A DNA stretch of 30,595 nucleotides. It comes from Cardiobacteriales bacterium. Its GTDB lineage: Bacteria > Pseudomonadota > Gammaproteobacteria > Cardiobacteriales > Wohlfahrtiimonadaceae. The position numbers were made by a program, and so were the translations under genes. The notes below the pieces were generated by a model. The model was not told where the DNA came from and did no database searches. It worked only from the letters and a program-made list of their open reading frames with translations. The stretch spans positions 1 to 30,595 of the forward strand of contig JASLFR010000046.1 in NCBI GenBank assembly GCA_030150565.1. The letters run 5' to 3'. Of the stretch, positions 7,665 to 17,546 are shown in pieces; position 1 is the first letter of the stretch; each line of letters begins with the position of its first letter.

Positions 7665-9161
7665 CTAAAAGATGAAACTTAAGAGTGCGTTTGGATAGAT
7701 TCCAAGTAGAATCAGGAGCAACACATTCACTGAAAAGAGAATCTGTGTACCGTTACAACCTGTCACCTTAAGTGAGCTCCCCTCATCCGCCTCATCAAAA
7801 AACATTACTTTAATGATTCGAAGGTAGTAGTAGAGTCCAATCACAGACATCACCAATCCAATAATCACCAGATAGGTATAACCTGCATGGAAGGCGCTCA
7901 TTAATACTAAGAATTTTGCTTGGAATCCTACGAGGAATGGAATGCCTCCCATCGATAGCATTACAGCTGACATCAGCAGTGCAAGCCACGGATTCTCCTT
8001 AGCAAACCCTTTAAGTTCACTAATATTCTCTACTGCTCGATCATGATTCTTAATTAGAAGAATAAATCCAAAAGCCGCGATCGTCGTTAATGCATAAGTG
8101 ATCGCATAGAAGAGTCCTGAGCTATAACCATGCTTATCGACAAAGAGGCCGAGGAGGATAAATCCACCGTGAGAGACCGCTGAGTACCCTAGCATACGGC
8201 GTAAATTCTCCTGACGCAGCGCTACGAGATTCCCCAGTACAAAGGAGATAATCGCAATCATCGAAAGCATCATCTGCCACTGCTCTGCAATATTAGCAAA
8301 TGCATTGAGTAGCAGTAACGCCCCCATTACCAACGCCGCAATCTTAGGAGCCGCTCCAACAAACATCGCAACGGGAATTGGCGCCCCTTCATAAACATCA
8401 GGAACCCATGCATGGAATGGTGCTGCCCCCACTTTAAAGACCACACCAACCACAATAAAGACAGATGCAAAGACTAAAAGTTTCGTAGAGAGCGCTGCAT
8501 TCTCACCCTGCGCAAACTCAATAAGCTGCTGAGCAATAACATTAAACTCAATGCTTCCCGTCGCTCCGTAAATAAGAGCGATACCGAAGAGCAAAATACC
8601 TGACGCCATCGCCCCCATCACAAAATACTTCATTGCCGCTTCAGTACTGCGACTGCTGTGACGATTAAGCGCTACCAATCCGTACATCGGTAGAGACATC
8701 AGTTCAAGGCCAAGATAGAGCGTTAACATGCTCGCACTTGCAACCATCACTAACATCCCAAGCGTACTGAGAAGCGTTAAGATATAAAACTCCGCTCGGT
8801 CGAGCATCTCATCTTTCAGACGTTGATAGCTATAGATTAAGCCCATCAACACCACAACACTCATACTAAATTTAACGAAGCTAATCGTTTTTGAGTGAGC
8901 GACATCCCCATACCAGAAGGTGAGCGTATTCAATTCCGCCTCACCTGCTAAAAGAGGCGCTCCCTCCCCCAACTCTAAATTGTATTGATAGATTGAGAGA
9001 AGAGCAGTTCCTGCAAGTGCTACAAGAGAAAGACCAAATAAAAGTGGCTGATTACTCTTTTTAGAGAAGACCTCTACTAAGAGAATCAACAACACCATCG
9101 CCATAAGAAAGATCTCTGGCATTACTACCAGAAAATCTAATGCACCAAGTTCTGTATTCAT
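7665..9161 (-). CDS. nuoN: NADH-quinone oxidoreductase subunit N
   Basis: NuoN is one of the three antiporter-like proton-pumping subunits of complex I in the inner membrane (family homologue of mitochondrial ND2). The 498-residue product is almost entirely hydrophobic, with about 14 predicted helices. The proton_antipo_M core includes KVGAAPFHAWVPDVYEGAPIP and the LRQENLRRMLGYSAVSHGGF stretch. It is the last gene of the operon, 12 bp after nuoM, and is followed by a terminator. AGGAA lies upstream of the ATG. Confidence 0.97.
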   Translation of the reverse strand: MNTELGALDFLVVMPEIFLMAMVLLILLVEVFSKKSNQPLLFGLSLVALAGTALLSIYQYNLELGEGAPLLAGEAELNTLTFWYGDVAHSKTISFVKFSMSVVVLMGLIYSYQRLKDEMLDRAEFYILTLLSTLGMLVMVASASMLTLYLGLELMSLPMYGLVALNRHSSRSTEAAMKYFVMGAMASGILLFGIALIYGATGSIEFNVIAQQLIEFAQGENAALSTKLLVFASVFIVVGVVFKVGAAPFHAWVPDVYEGAPIPVAMFVGAAPKIAALVMGALLLLNAFANIAEQWQMMLSMIAIISFVLGNLVALRQENLRRMLGYSAVSHGGFILLGLFVDKHGYSSGLFYAITYALTTIAAFGFILLIKNHDRAVENISELKGFAKENPWLALLMSAVMLSMGGIPFLVGFQAKFLVLMSAFHAGYTYLVIIGLVMSVIGLYYYLRIIKVMFFDEADEGSSLKVTGCNGTQILFSVNVLLLILLGIYPNALLSFIF

Positions 9162-9173
9162 TCTTCTATTCCT

Positions 9174-10703
9174 TTAACCTTGCGCACTTAATACTGCACT
9201 TAAGTGATTGAGAAGCCCATCCACAGTTGGCTGAATGAGTTCAGCAATCGGTTGTGGCCAGATACCAACGAGGATAATGATCACCGAGAGCGATCCTAAA
9301 AGAAGCCACTCACGGGGAGTAATATCTTCCAATACCTCAATATGAGCATGCGTCGCTTCCCCTAAAATCACTCGCTTAGCTAACCATAAGTTATACGCCG
9401 CACTTAAGATCAATCCTAAAGCGGTCGCTAATGCGATATAAACACCGTAGTGGAATGTTGAGAGAATAACCCAAAACTCTCCAACAAATCCTGATGTTCC
9501 TGGAAGCCCCGAGTTTGCCATCGCAAAGAAGATAAAGAATGCCCCAAAAACAGGCATGCTATTGATTACACCACCATAGTCGGCAATTTCACGTGAGTGA
9601 ACACGATCATACAACACACCAATTGAGAGGAACATCGCTGATGAGATAAATCCGTGAGAGATCATCTGCATCATCCCCCCCTGAATCGCCATCTTCGCCG
9701 CATCAAAAGAGCCACCCGCATTAGCAGCGATTCCAAAGGGAATCATAAATCCTAATGTTACAAACCCCATGTGTGCGATCGATGAGTAAGCGATCATCTT
9801 CTTCATATCCCCTTGCACTAGCGCAACAAGCGAGATATAGACAATAGCCACCAAACTTAAACCGATCACGATCCAAGCGAATGCTTCTGCTCCAAGAGGT
9901 GCAATTGGAAGGATAAAACGGAGAAAACCGTATCCCCCAATCTTCAACGTAATCGCCGCAAGAATCACCGATCCCCCTGTAGGAGCTTCAACGTGCGCTG
10001 AGGGCAACCATGTATGAACAGGGAACATCGGAACTTTAACCGCAAATCCTGCAAGGAATGCAAAGAAGAGCCATTTCTGCGCTGTTGGTGATAACTCATA
10101 AGCAAGATTGTGATACTCACTAATCTCAAATGTGCCTGATTGGCTGTAGAGATAGAGCAGTGCAACTAGAAGAAAAATCGACCCCAAAAAGGTATAGAGG
10201 AAGAACTTCATCGCTGCGCGAACACGTTGCGGACCACCCCAAATTCCGATGATTAAGAACATCGGAATTAACATCGCCTCAAAAAAGACGTAGAAGAGTA
10301 ATCCATCCATCGATGCGAAAATACCATTCATCAATCCTTCAAGAATGAGGAATGCCGCAAAATATTGATGGGGACGATCTTCAATCACCTTCCAGCCTGC
10401 AATCACTACAATAATCGTAATGAATGTAGTGAGCAGGATAAAGGGCATTGAGAAGCCATCTACTCCTAAATGGTAGAGCGCATTAACCGGTGGAATCCAA
10501 TCATATTGGACCACAAACTGCATCTCTGAAGAGGCGCCATCAAAATAGAGCCCTAAGGGGAGCGAGACAATAAATGCTAATACTGCAACAAAGAGCGAGA
10601 GCCAACGAGTACGCGCTGGAGATCCATTCCCCGTTGCAAGTACAATCAGCCCCCCAATTATGGGCAGCCAAATAACTAAACTTAACCAATGTACTGTATT
10701 CAT
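9174..10703 (-). CDS. nuoM: NADH-quinone oxidoreductase subunit M
   Basis: NuoM is the ND4-type antiporter-like subunit of the complex I membrane arm. The 509-residue polytopic product has the typical KVPMFPVHTWLPSAHVEAPTGGSV region (split here as FPVHTWLPSAH and EAPT), the QGDMKKMIAYSSIAHMGF stretch, and SGLPGTSGFVGEF near the end. These carry the conserved Lys, Glu and His residues of the proton channel. TAGGAACG, formed around the nuoL stop, supplies the ribosome-binding site 9 bp after nuoL. Confidence 0.97.
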   Translation of the reverse strand: MNTVHWLSLVIWLPIIGGLIVLATGNGSPARTRWLSLFVAVLAFIVSLPLGLYFDGASSEMQFVVQYDWIPPVNALYHLGVDGFSMPFILLTTFITIIVVIAGWKVIEDRPHQYFAAFLILEGLMNGIFASMDGLLFYVFFEAMLIPMFLIIGIWGGPQRVRAAMKFFLYTFLGSIFLLVALLYLYSQSGTFEISEYHNLAYELSPTAQKWLFFAFLAGFAVKVPMFPVHTWLPSAHVEAPTGGSVILAAITLKIGGYGFLRFILPIAPLGAEAFAWIVIGLSLVAIVYISLVALVQGDMKKMIAYSSIAHMGFVTLGFMIPFGIAANAGGSFDAAKMAIQGGMMQMISHGFISSAMFLSIGVLYDRVHSREIADYGGVINSMPVFGAFFIFFAMANSGLPGTSGFVGEFWVILSTFHYGVYIALATALGLILSAAYNLWLAKRVILGEATHAHIEVLEDITPREWLLLGSLSVIIILVGIWPQPIAELIQPTVDGLLNHLSAVLSAQG

Positions 10704-10712
10704 TATTCGTTC

Positions 10713-12698
10713 CTAGTTAAAAATAACAACCCAAGACATTAAGAGTAAGAGGCCGATAATCATTAAAAATGCTGAATGGTAGAGATATCCCGTCTGAATC
10801 TTTCTCACCACTCCCCCTAAGAATGAGGCGAATTTAGATGATCCGTAAACAATGCCTTGATCGATCAGCTTGTCATCCACTTTCTGCCAGAGGAAACGAC
10901 CTGTCTTGATCGAACCTTCTGCAAAAACCTTCTGATTCACTTTGTCGAAGTAGTAGTTATTCTCAAAAATTGGGAGTAATTTACTACGCTCAAGCATTGA
11001 ATAGCCTGATGTTGCTAGCTGCGGACGTTTTGTATAAACAAACCACGCTAAGAGCACTCCACCTAATGTTAAGTAGAGGGGTAATGTTGTTAAGCCATGC
11101 TGAACCATCGCAACAACATCGCCAAAATCAGCAACTACTTTCTGCTGCACCTCTAAATTCTCGCTCACAACTCCTTTTAAGAATGTTCCCGTTATCATCG
11201 GCTCTGCAATGAAGAGGCCTAAAACAACTGAGGGAACAGCAAGAGCAACTAATGGGAACCAGACAACAAATGGTGACTCTTTAGGAGCAGCTGGAAGCAC
11301 CCCTTCAGTATGCCCATCGCTATTAGGATCGATCGTAAAGCGCTCCTTACCATGGAAGACCATGAAGTACATTCTAAAGGTATAGAACGCTGTGATGAAA
11401 ATTCCCGCCTGCAGTGCAAAAGAGGCGAAGCCTGATCCAAAAATCTCGCTATGCCCTACCGCCATCACAATACTCTCTTTTGAATAGAAACCTGAGAAGA
11501 AAGGTGTTCCAACAAGTGAGAGTGCTCCAATAAGGGTTGTGATCCACGTAATCGGCATATATTTTCGTAAGCCACCCATGTAGCGCATATCTTGTCCATG
11601 ACACATACCGATAATCACAGATCCTGCTCCTAAGAAGAGCAATGCTTTAAAGAATGCGTGAGTAGTTAAATGGAATGCGGCTAATGAGTAAGCAGAAGCA
11701 CCGAGTGCAACTGTCATATACCCAAGCTGTGAAATGGTTGAGTATGCGACCACTCGCTTAATATCATTCTGGAAGATTCCCAAAATTCCCATAAAGAGAG
11801 CAGTAATCGAACCGATAATAATGATAAAGGAGAGCGCTGCTGAAGAGAGCTCAAAGAGTGGCGACATACGAGATACCATGAAGATACCTGCCGTAACCAT
11901 CGTTGCTGCGTGAATCAGCGCCGAAATTGGGGTTGGCCCTTCCATTGAGTCGGGTAACCAAACATGAAGCGGAACTTGTGCTGATTTACCCATTGCTCCA
12001 ATAAAGAGGAAAATCGCTGCAAATGTAACAAGATCCCACTCACGCCCTAAAAAGGAGAGTGTACGACCTGTCACTTCTGAATCGGCTAAAGCAACAAATG
12101 CCTCATCGTATTGTAACGCTCCCGTCATAATCACAACGGCTGCGATCCCGATTAAGAAACCAAAGTCCCCAACACGGTTTACAAGAAACGCTTTCATATT
12201 GGCAAAAATAGCCGTTGGGCGCTTGTACCAAAATCCAATAAGAAGATAAGAGACTAAACCGACCGCTTCCCACCCAAAGAAGAGCTGCATAAAGTTATTC
12301 GACATTACGAGCATCAACATTGAGAAGGTAAAGAGGGAGATATAACTAAAGAAGCGATTATATCCTTCATCACCCTTCATATAACCTACCGAGAAGATGT
12401 GAACTAGGAGTGAAACAGAGGTCACTACTACCATCATCATCGCAGTTAAGTTATCGATTAAGAAACCAACTCCCACCGAGATATTACCTGTGCTCATCCA
12501 TGTGTAGAGATTCTCGTTAAAGACATCATTAGTCGTCACTTGATAATTAAGCACATAGAGCGAAAGCGCTGCCGCAATCGCAACAGGAATAATGGTTGCC
12601 GTATGGGCTACTCGATTACTAATCACTCGGCAAAAGAGTCCAGAGACCGCCGAACCAAATAGGGGAAGAAGTACAATTAAAATATAGATTAATTTCAC
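10713..12698 (-). CDS. nuoL: NADH-quinone oxidoreductase subunit L
   Basis: NuoL is the distal ND5-type proton-pumping subunit, with a long lateral C-terminal helix along the membrane arm. The 661-residue product is longer than the 613-residue Escherichia coli form but normal for many proteobacteria. FFGWEAVGLVSYLLIGFW, GKSAQVPLHVWLPDSMEGPTP and QNDIKRVVAYSTISQLGYM are diagnostic. The start is GTG, 2 bp after the nuoK stop, in a GATGAGGGGC context that gives a usable ribosome-binding site. Tight spacing suggests coupling to nuoK. Confidence 0.97.
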   Translation of the reverse strand: MKLIYILIVLLPLFGSAVSGLFCRVISNRVAHTATIIPVAIAAALSLYVLNYQVTTNDVFNENLYTWMSTGNISVGVGFLIDNLTAMMMVVVTSVSLLVHIFSVGYMKGDEGYNRFFSYISLFTFSMLMLVMSNNFMQLFFGWEAVGLVSYLLIGFWYKRPTAIFANMKAFLVNRVGDFGFLIGIAAVVIMTGALQYDEAFVALADSEVTGRTLSFLGREWDLVTFAAIFLFIGAMGKSAQVPLHVWLPDSMEGPTPISALIHAATMVTAGIFMVSRMSPLFELSSAALSFIIIIGSITALFMGILGIFQNDIKRVVAYSTISQLGYMTVALGASAYSLAAFHLTTHAFFKALLFLGAGSVIIGMCHGQDMRYMGGLRKYMPITWITTLIGALSLVGTPFFSGFYSKESIVMAVGHSEIFGSGFASFALQAGIFITAFYTFRMYFMVFHGKERFTIDPNSDGHTEGVLPAAPKESPFVVWFPLVALAVPSVVLGLFIAEPMITGTFLKGVVSENLEVQQKVVADFGDVVAMVQHGLTTLPLYLTLGGVLLAWFVYTKRPQLATSGYSMLERSKLLPIFENNYYFDKVNQKVFAEGSIKTGRFLWQKVDDKLIDQGIVYGSSKFASFLGGVVRKIQTGYLYHSAFLMIIGLLLLMSWVVIFN

Positions 12699-12700
12699 AG

Positions 12701-13009
12701 TTAGCCCCTCATCTCATTAATTTCAGTGACATTAATCTCTTTACGACCTCTAAAGACTAACACTAAAATCGCAAGACCAATCGCCGCCTCAGCTGCTGCA
12801 ACTGCAAGAGTGAAGAAGATAAAGATTTGGCCATGAAGATCGCCAGAGAATTTAGAAAATGCGACAAAGAGAATACTTGTTGAGAGCAACATCATCTCGA
12901 TACACATCAATAACACGATTAAATTTTTACGATTTATGAAGACTCCAGCCAAGCTAATCCCAAATAGAATGCTTGAAAGAATCACATAATCGGTAACGAC
13001 TAGACTCAT
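12701..13009 (-). CDS. nuoK: NADH-quinone oxidoreductase subunit K
   Basis: NuoK is the small three-helix ND4L-type subunit of complex I. The 102-residue product carries the two conserved membrane glutamates, one in LLMCIEMMLLS and one in AAAEAAIGLAI, that are part of the central proton path. Its ATG overlaps the nuoJ stop by 4 bp (ATGA), and GGAGGAG lies just upstream. Confidence 0.97.
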   Translation of the reverse strand: MSLVVTDYVILSSILFGISLAGVFINRKNLIVLLMCIEMMLLSTSILFVAFSKFSGDLHGQIFIFFTLAVAAAEAAIGLAILVLVFRGRKEINVTEINEMRG

Positions 13010-13671
13010 TGTTGCTCCTCCTCGCTCCCCTTCTTCTCTGCACGCTCATAAGGTGCAAAAGTTGAAGATGCCATATTTACGACTTCAACACGCTCCGTTG
13101 GATCTGTCTTAATCTGCTTAGAGACGTTTACATCTTTACGAGTTAACGCACCATCACGATGGGTTAAACAGATTGCTGCAATTAGCGCGACTAATAGGAC
13201 TAATGCGATCACTTCAAAAGCGTAGAGATATTCGGTATAGAGTAACCACCCTAAATCGTACGCATTTCCCTCTGCACTATTCGTGACAACATCTGTAGTA
13301 AATGCGGCAGGATAGAGTGTACTAAAGAGCCCCTCTTTTCCAGCTAAGATCCAGATCATCTCAATGATTAAGACCCCCGCAACTAAAAGGCCGATCGGCA
13401 TAAATTTAGTAAAGCCATCTCGCACAGTCGCATAAGGAATATCAAGCATCATAACTGCAAAGAGGAAGAAGACCATCACCGCTCCACAGTAGACAATAAT
13501 CAGCGCAAACGCTAAAAACTCAGCTTGGATCAACATCCATAAACCGCTTGTCATCACAAATGCAAGAACTAAATGGAGCACTGCTACCATCGGGTTTTTA
13601 GCAGTAATCACCCGCACTGCTGAGTAGATCAGCGCAAGGGCAAAGAGATAAAACAACACTTTTAATAACAT
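13006..13671 (-). CDS. nuoJ: NADH-quinone oxidoreductase subunit J
   Basis: NuoJ is the ND6-type membrane subunit of complex I with five helices, including the broken helix near the quinone site. The 221-residue product has the hallmark ALIIVYCGAVMVFFLFAVMML stretch. A charged tail of about 50 residues with an RVEVVNM-like motif makes it longer than the 184-residue Escherichia coli form. I chose the ATG at 13671, not the TTG two codons earlier, because AAGGAG stands 8 nt before the ATG but only 2 nt before the TTG. The ribosome-binding site overlaps the nuoI stop. Confidence 0.95.
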   Translation of the reverse strand: MLLKVLFYLFALALIYSAVRVITAKNPMVAVLHLVLAFVMTSGLWMLIQAEFLAFALIIVYCGAVMVFFLFAVMMLDIPYATVRDGFTKFMPIGLLVAGVLIIEMIWILAGKEGLFSTLYPAAFTTDVVTNSAEGNAYDLGWLLYTEYLYAFEVIALVLLVALIAAICLTHRDGALTRKDVNVSKQIKTDPTERVEVVNMASSTFAPYERAEKKGSEEEQQ

Positions 13672-13683
13672 TCTCAACGCTCC

Positions 13684-14175
13684 TTAATATTTATCTGCAT
13701 CTAAGGCACGGTCTTGAGCAATCTCATCTTCAAGCTTATCGCCAAGAAAGAGTAACTTCTCTTTCGTCATGATGTTATCCCCTTTCTCCTCCATGTGATA
13801 CTCAAATACACGAGTTAAAACAATAGAGTCAACAGGGCACGCTTGCTCACACAATCCGCAATAGATACATTTAAAAAGATCGATGTCGTAACGAGTGGTA
13901 CGACGTGTTCCATCTTCACGCTCTTGGGTATCGATCGAGATCGCTTGTGCAGGGCAAACCCCCTCACATAACTTACAACCGATACAACGCTCCTCACCAT
14001 TAGGGTAACGTCTAAGTGCGTGCAACCCACGGAAGCGATTGGACTGCGGTGTCTTCTCTTCAGGGTATGAGACGGTAAATTTGGGCTTAAAGAGATAACG
14101 GAGCGTTATCATCAATCCTTTACGTAACTCTTTTAACGTATAAGTATCGTAAAGTGCTTTTAATCGTTTAAACAT
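13684..14175 (-). CDS. nuoI: NADH-quinone oxidoreductase subunit I
   Basis: NuoI is the 8Fe-8S ferredoxin-like subunit of the peripheral arm and carries clusters N6a and N6b on the electron path to N2. Two complete CxxCxxCxxxCP motifs are present (C64, C67, C70, C74 and C103, C106, C109, C113). The 163-residue length fits the short proteobacterial/mitochondrial TYKY type. An amphipathic N-terminal stretch (about residues 13-30) would lie against the membrane. It begins 27 bp after nuoH. Confidence 0.97.
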   Translation of the reverse strand: MFKRLKALYDTYTLKELRKGLMITLRYLFKPKFTVSYPEEKTPQSNRFRGLHALRRYPNGEERCIGCKLCEGVCPAQAISIDTQEREDGTRRTTRYDIDLFKCIYCGLCEQACPVDSIVLTRVFEYHMEEKGDNIMTKEKLLFLGDKLEDEIAQDRALDADKY

Positions 14176-14202
14176 TCTTCTAATCCTTATTTATCCGTCG
14201 AG

Positions 14203-15267
14203 TTATGAGAACCATGGACCGACTTGGAAATATCCAAGTGCAATCACTACCAGCACCCATGCAATCGAAATGGGGATAAAGTATTTCCAACCAAGACGCA
14301 TAATCTGGTCATAACGATATTGTGGGAATGTCGCTCGAATCCAGATAATTGTGAAGAGGAAGAAGACCATCTTCGCAATTAACCAGAGTGTATGATCCAC
14401 CGCTAAGAAGCCGAGCCAGCTCAACGCCCCATCAGCTTGAAAAATCTCAAATCCACTAAAGGGTGAGAGCCAACCTCCAAAAAAGAGGAGAGATGAGAGC
14501 GCAGCAACTAATACCATGTTGGTATATTCAGCAAGATAGAAAGTTACAAACCCTGTTCCTGAATATTCGGTAAAGAATCCTGCAACAATTTCAGATTCAC
14601 CTTCAACAACAGCAAAAGGTGCTCGTCCAAGCTCCGCTAATGCTGAGATAAAGTAGACCACCACAACAGGGAGAAGCGGAATAAAATACCAACCTAAAAA
14701 GCCTACTTGACTCTCTTGCCCCTGCACAATGCCTGTTAGCTTAAGCGTTCCTGCCGCCATAATGACAGTTAAGAGCGCAAAGCCCATCGCAAGCTCATAA
14801 GAGATTACTTGAGCGGCACTACGAATCGCTCCAAATGTTGCAAACTTAGAGTTAGAGGCCCACCCCCCAATCAATGCAGCGTACATTCCGATCGATGCCA
14901 TCGCTAAAATAAACATCACACCTGAGTCTAAATTAGAGGCGATAAGCGTATCGCTAAAGGGGACAACAGCCCACACAGAGAAGGCTGCAAGTACCGTAAT
15001 AAAAGGCGCCATAATAAAGAGAATTTTGTTACCCGCTGATGGGATAATCCACTCTTTAAAGAGCATCTTCAAAAGATCCGCAAAGGGTTGCAAAATCGCA
15101 AAGGGTCCAACACGGTTTGGACCTAAACGGACATGCATATACCCTAAAATTTTTCGTTCAGCGAGCGTTAAATAAGCTACCCCTAAAACAACAGGAATAA
15201 TTACTGCAATCGCTTTTATCAACGACCAAACGAGCGGGTAATAGATAATCGATTTAATCAACTCCAT
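14203..15267 (-). CDS. nuoH: NADH-quinone oxidoreductase subunit H
   Basis: NuoH is the ND1-type membrane subunit that forms much of the quinone-binding chamber. The 354-residue product has eight or so hydrophobic helices and the signature loop ERKILGYMHVRLGPNRVGP (residues about 37-55), followed by LQPFADLLKMLFKE. The cytoplasmic E-rich loop ELGRAPFAVVEGESEIVAGFFTEYSG (given in parts: RAPFAVVEGESE, FFTEYSG) is intact. The nuoG stop and the nuoH ATG share one base (TAATG), with GGAG 7 nt upstream inside nuoG. Confidence 0.97.
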   Translation of the reverse strand: MELIKSIIYYPLVWSLIKAIAVIIPVVLGVAYLTLAERKILGYMHVRLGPNRVGPFAILQPFADLLKMLFKEWIIPSAGNKILFIMAPFITVLAAFSVWAVVPFSDTLIASNLDSGVMFILAMASIGMYAALIGGWASNSKFATFGAIRSAAQVISYELAMGFALLTVIMAAGTLKLTGIVQGQESQVGFLGWYFIPLLPVVVVYFISALAELGRAPFAVVEGESEIVAGFFTEYSGTGFVTFYLAEYTNMVLVAALSSLLFFGGWLSPFSGFEIFQADGALSWLGFLAVDHTLWLIAKMVFFLFTIIWIRATFPQYRYDQIMRLGWKYFIPISIAWVLVVIALGYFQVGPWFS

Positions 15268-17546
15268 TAATTTGCTCCTCTATTTAGCGAGTAATACTCA
15301 ATGCCACTACCCGCACCTACAGGAATAAGAACGGTATTAGGGGCAACCTCTTTGATGAAGTGTGGAGTTACATCAGACTCACCCAATTTCGCCTCCCCTG
15401 CAAGTGAAAGAACGGTCTTTTGAAGTGCAGGACTACGGCGAACATACGCATCAGAACCGTAGATTGATCGTAGCGGTACATTCACGTTCCCCTCTAAATC
15501 GATCGACTGAGAGAGTGCTGTAATCGGCATAAAGTTAGTAGGTGAAAGTTCAGGAAGGGCTGCAAGACACGCATTTAAGACATCGTACGAGCTCACATAA
15601 TCACACGCTTCAACATCAAACTCATTTCCTAAGACTCTCAACACTTTCCAAAGAGGACGCGCTTCACCCACAGGCTCTGCTGCACCCCGTACGCTCTGCG
15701 CTTTCCCCTCTAAAGAGACGAGCGTGCCTGAAGTCTCCCCCCATGCTCCGATAGGTAAGATAACTTTCGAGATCTGCTTTACAACATCAGATGCAAATGG
15801 GGTAAGAGCGATAACTGCGTCCGCCCCCTCTAAATGAGTCATCACCTCTGGATGAGCAAAATCGAGCTCAGGATCGATCGCACCAATTAAGATATAAACA
15901 CGTCTCTGTGTAGAGAAGATCTCAGCAATATTTTTGCGATCACCCTCTAAACGGCGAACCAAATTAGCGCCAGAAGCATTTGCTCCTTCAGTTAGATAAC
16001 CGAAACTTGCGCCCGATAATCTTGCGATCTCCATCGCTAGCGCACGGAGTGTTGCAAATTCAGGATGATTTTGGGCATCACTACCAAGAAGCACCCAACC
16101 TTTCTCGCCACTCATTAAATCTGCTGCAATTTTTTCTGCTTCCTCAGTCACCTTAACTGAAGATAGAAGAGATGAGAGCGCACCATTAACTGGCTCTGAC
16201 TTTTCGCTAGAGATCGATTTTAAAATAGAAGCGAGTTGCTGCTTCCACTCAAAAACAGGAGTACTCAATAATAGAGAGACATCATGAAGCGGATCTGAAA
16301 GATGTGTATTTAAATAAGAGATATTCGCCCCATTAGCCGCTGCTTTACGAAGCTGAATCGCCAATACTGGCGCTTCCATCCTTAAATCAGCACCAATTAA
16401 GAATGCTGAATCGAGTTCAGAAACTTCATCAACTGCTAATCCCAATGAGCGGTAAGCAGGCTCATCCGCATCAGCTACAAAATCACGCTGATTAAAGCGG
16501 TAATCAAACTGCTTAACCCCAAGTTTCTGAGCAATCTGATGAGCTAAATAGTGCTCCTCAAGCGTTGCTGAAGGAGAGATTAAAAAGGCGATCTCATCTG
16601 CTCCATACTTCTCTAAAGCACCCTCAACGATAAGACGAGTTGCAGTCAAAGCTTCGCCCCAGCTCGCCTCTTCTAAATGACCATTCGCCTCTCTATCAAT
16701 AAGAGGTGTTAATGCTCGATCTGGGCTATAAATCGCCTCATAGCTGAAACGATCACGGTCAGAGATCCAAGTCTCATTTATCACGTCATTGCGGCGAGAA
16801 ACGACTCGTGCAATCTCATTTCGATAGGTATGGATTGCGGTATTAGTTCCGATTCCATCATGAATAGAGAGAGAATCGTGACTCTTATACTCCCAAGGAC
16901 GAGCTTGATATTTAGAGGGTTTTGCTGTCAAAGCCCCAACAGGACAGATATCGATAATATTTGCCGACACTTCCGATGCAAGAGAACGTTCAACATAGGT
17001 TGTAATCTCAAGACGATCGCCACGATTTACCCCACCAAGTTCCCTTAGACCTGCAATCTCCTCACCATATCGAACGCAACGAGTACATTGAATACAGCGA
17101 TTCATATAGGTTTCAACGAGAGGGCCGATATCAATCTTCTCATAATGGCGCTTCTCCTCATCATAAAGAGAGTGTTTGCTACCATATTGAAGCGAGAAGT
17201 CTTGCAATTCACACTCCCCCCCTTGGTCACACACAGGGCAATCGAGCGGGTGGTTGATGAGTAAAAACTCCATCACCGAGCGTTGAGCTGCTTTCGCCTT
17301 TTCACTACGGGTTCGTACCACCATTCCATCCATTACTGGAGTTGCACATGCAGGTGCAGGTTTAGGCATGCGCTCAACATCCACTAAACACATACGGCAA
17401 CTTGCAGCGATCGATAATTTTTCGTGATAACAGAAACGAGGAATATAGACTCCTTCACGGTCCGCTACCTGAATAAGTAGCTCGCCTGGGGCCGCTTTAA
17501 CCTCTTTTCCATCAATATTTAATGTGAGCATATTGTCCGTTGTCAT
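15267..17546 (-). CDS. nuoG: NADH-quinone oxidoreductase subunit G
   Basis: NuoG is the large iron-sulfur subunit of the NADH module. Cluster N1b ligands are C39, C50, C53 and C67. Cluster N4-type His/Cys ligands are H99, C103, C106 and C112. A third cluster is bound by C151, C154, C157 and C201. After this the molybdopterin-oxidoreductase-like domain begins without the extra CxxCxxxC set that binds N7 in Escherichia coli. The 759-residue length also fits the shorter alpha/beta-proteobacterial and mitochondrial type. The start overlaps the nuoF stop by one base (TAATG), with GGGAG 7 nt upstream, which supports M1 over the in-frame ATG five codons later. Confidence 0.96.
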   Translation of the reverse strand: MTTDNMLTLNIDGKEVKAAPGELLIQVADREGVYIPRFCYHEKLSIAASCRMCLVDVERMPKPAPACATPVMDGMVVRTRSEKAKAAQRSVMEFLLINHPLDCPVCDQGGECELQDFSLQYGSKHSLYDEEKRHYEKIDIGPLVETYMNRCIQCTRCVRYGEEIAGLRELGGVNRGDRLEITTYVERSLASEVSANIIDICPVGALTAKPSKYQARPWEYKSHDSLSIHDGIGTNTAIHTYRNEIARVVSRRNDVINETWISDRDRFSYEAIYSPDRALTPLIDREANGHLEEASWGEALTATRLIVEGALEKYGADEIAFLISPSATLEEHYLAHQIAQKLGVKQFDYRFNQRDFVADADEPAYRSLGLAVDEVSELDSAFLIGADLRMEAPVLAIQLRKAAANGANISYLNTHLSDPLHDVSLLLSTPVFEWKQQLASILKSISSEKSEPVNGALSSLLSSVKVTEEAEKIAADLMSGEKGWVLLGSDAQNHPEFATLRALAMEIARLSGASFGYLTEGANASGANLVRRLEGDRKNIAEIFSTQRRVYILIGAIDPELDFAHPEVMTHLEGADAVIALTPFASDVVKQISKVILPIGAWGETSGTLVSLEGKAQSVRGAAEPVGEARPLWKVLRVLGNEFDVEACDYVSSYDVLNACLAALPELSPTNFMPITALSQSIDLEGNVNVPLRSIYGSDAYVRRSPALQKTVLSLAGEAKLGESDVTPHFIKEVAPNTVLIPVGAGSGIEYYSLNRGAN

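Noticed and set aside
10970..11212. Plus-strand open frame of 80 codons inside nuoL
   Set aside because: It lies opposite a strongly conserved complex I gene, has no ribosome-binding site that I can see and no recognisable protein features. Similar antisense frames across nuo, rpsB, ettA and proS were rejected for the same reason.
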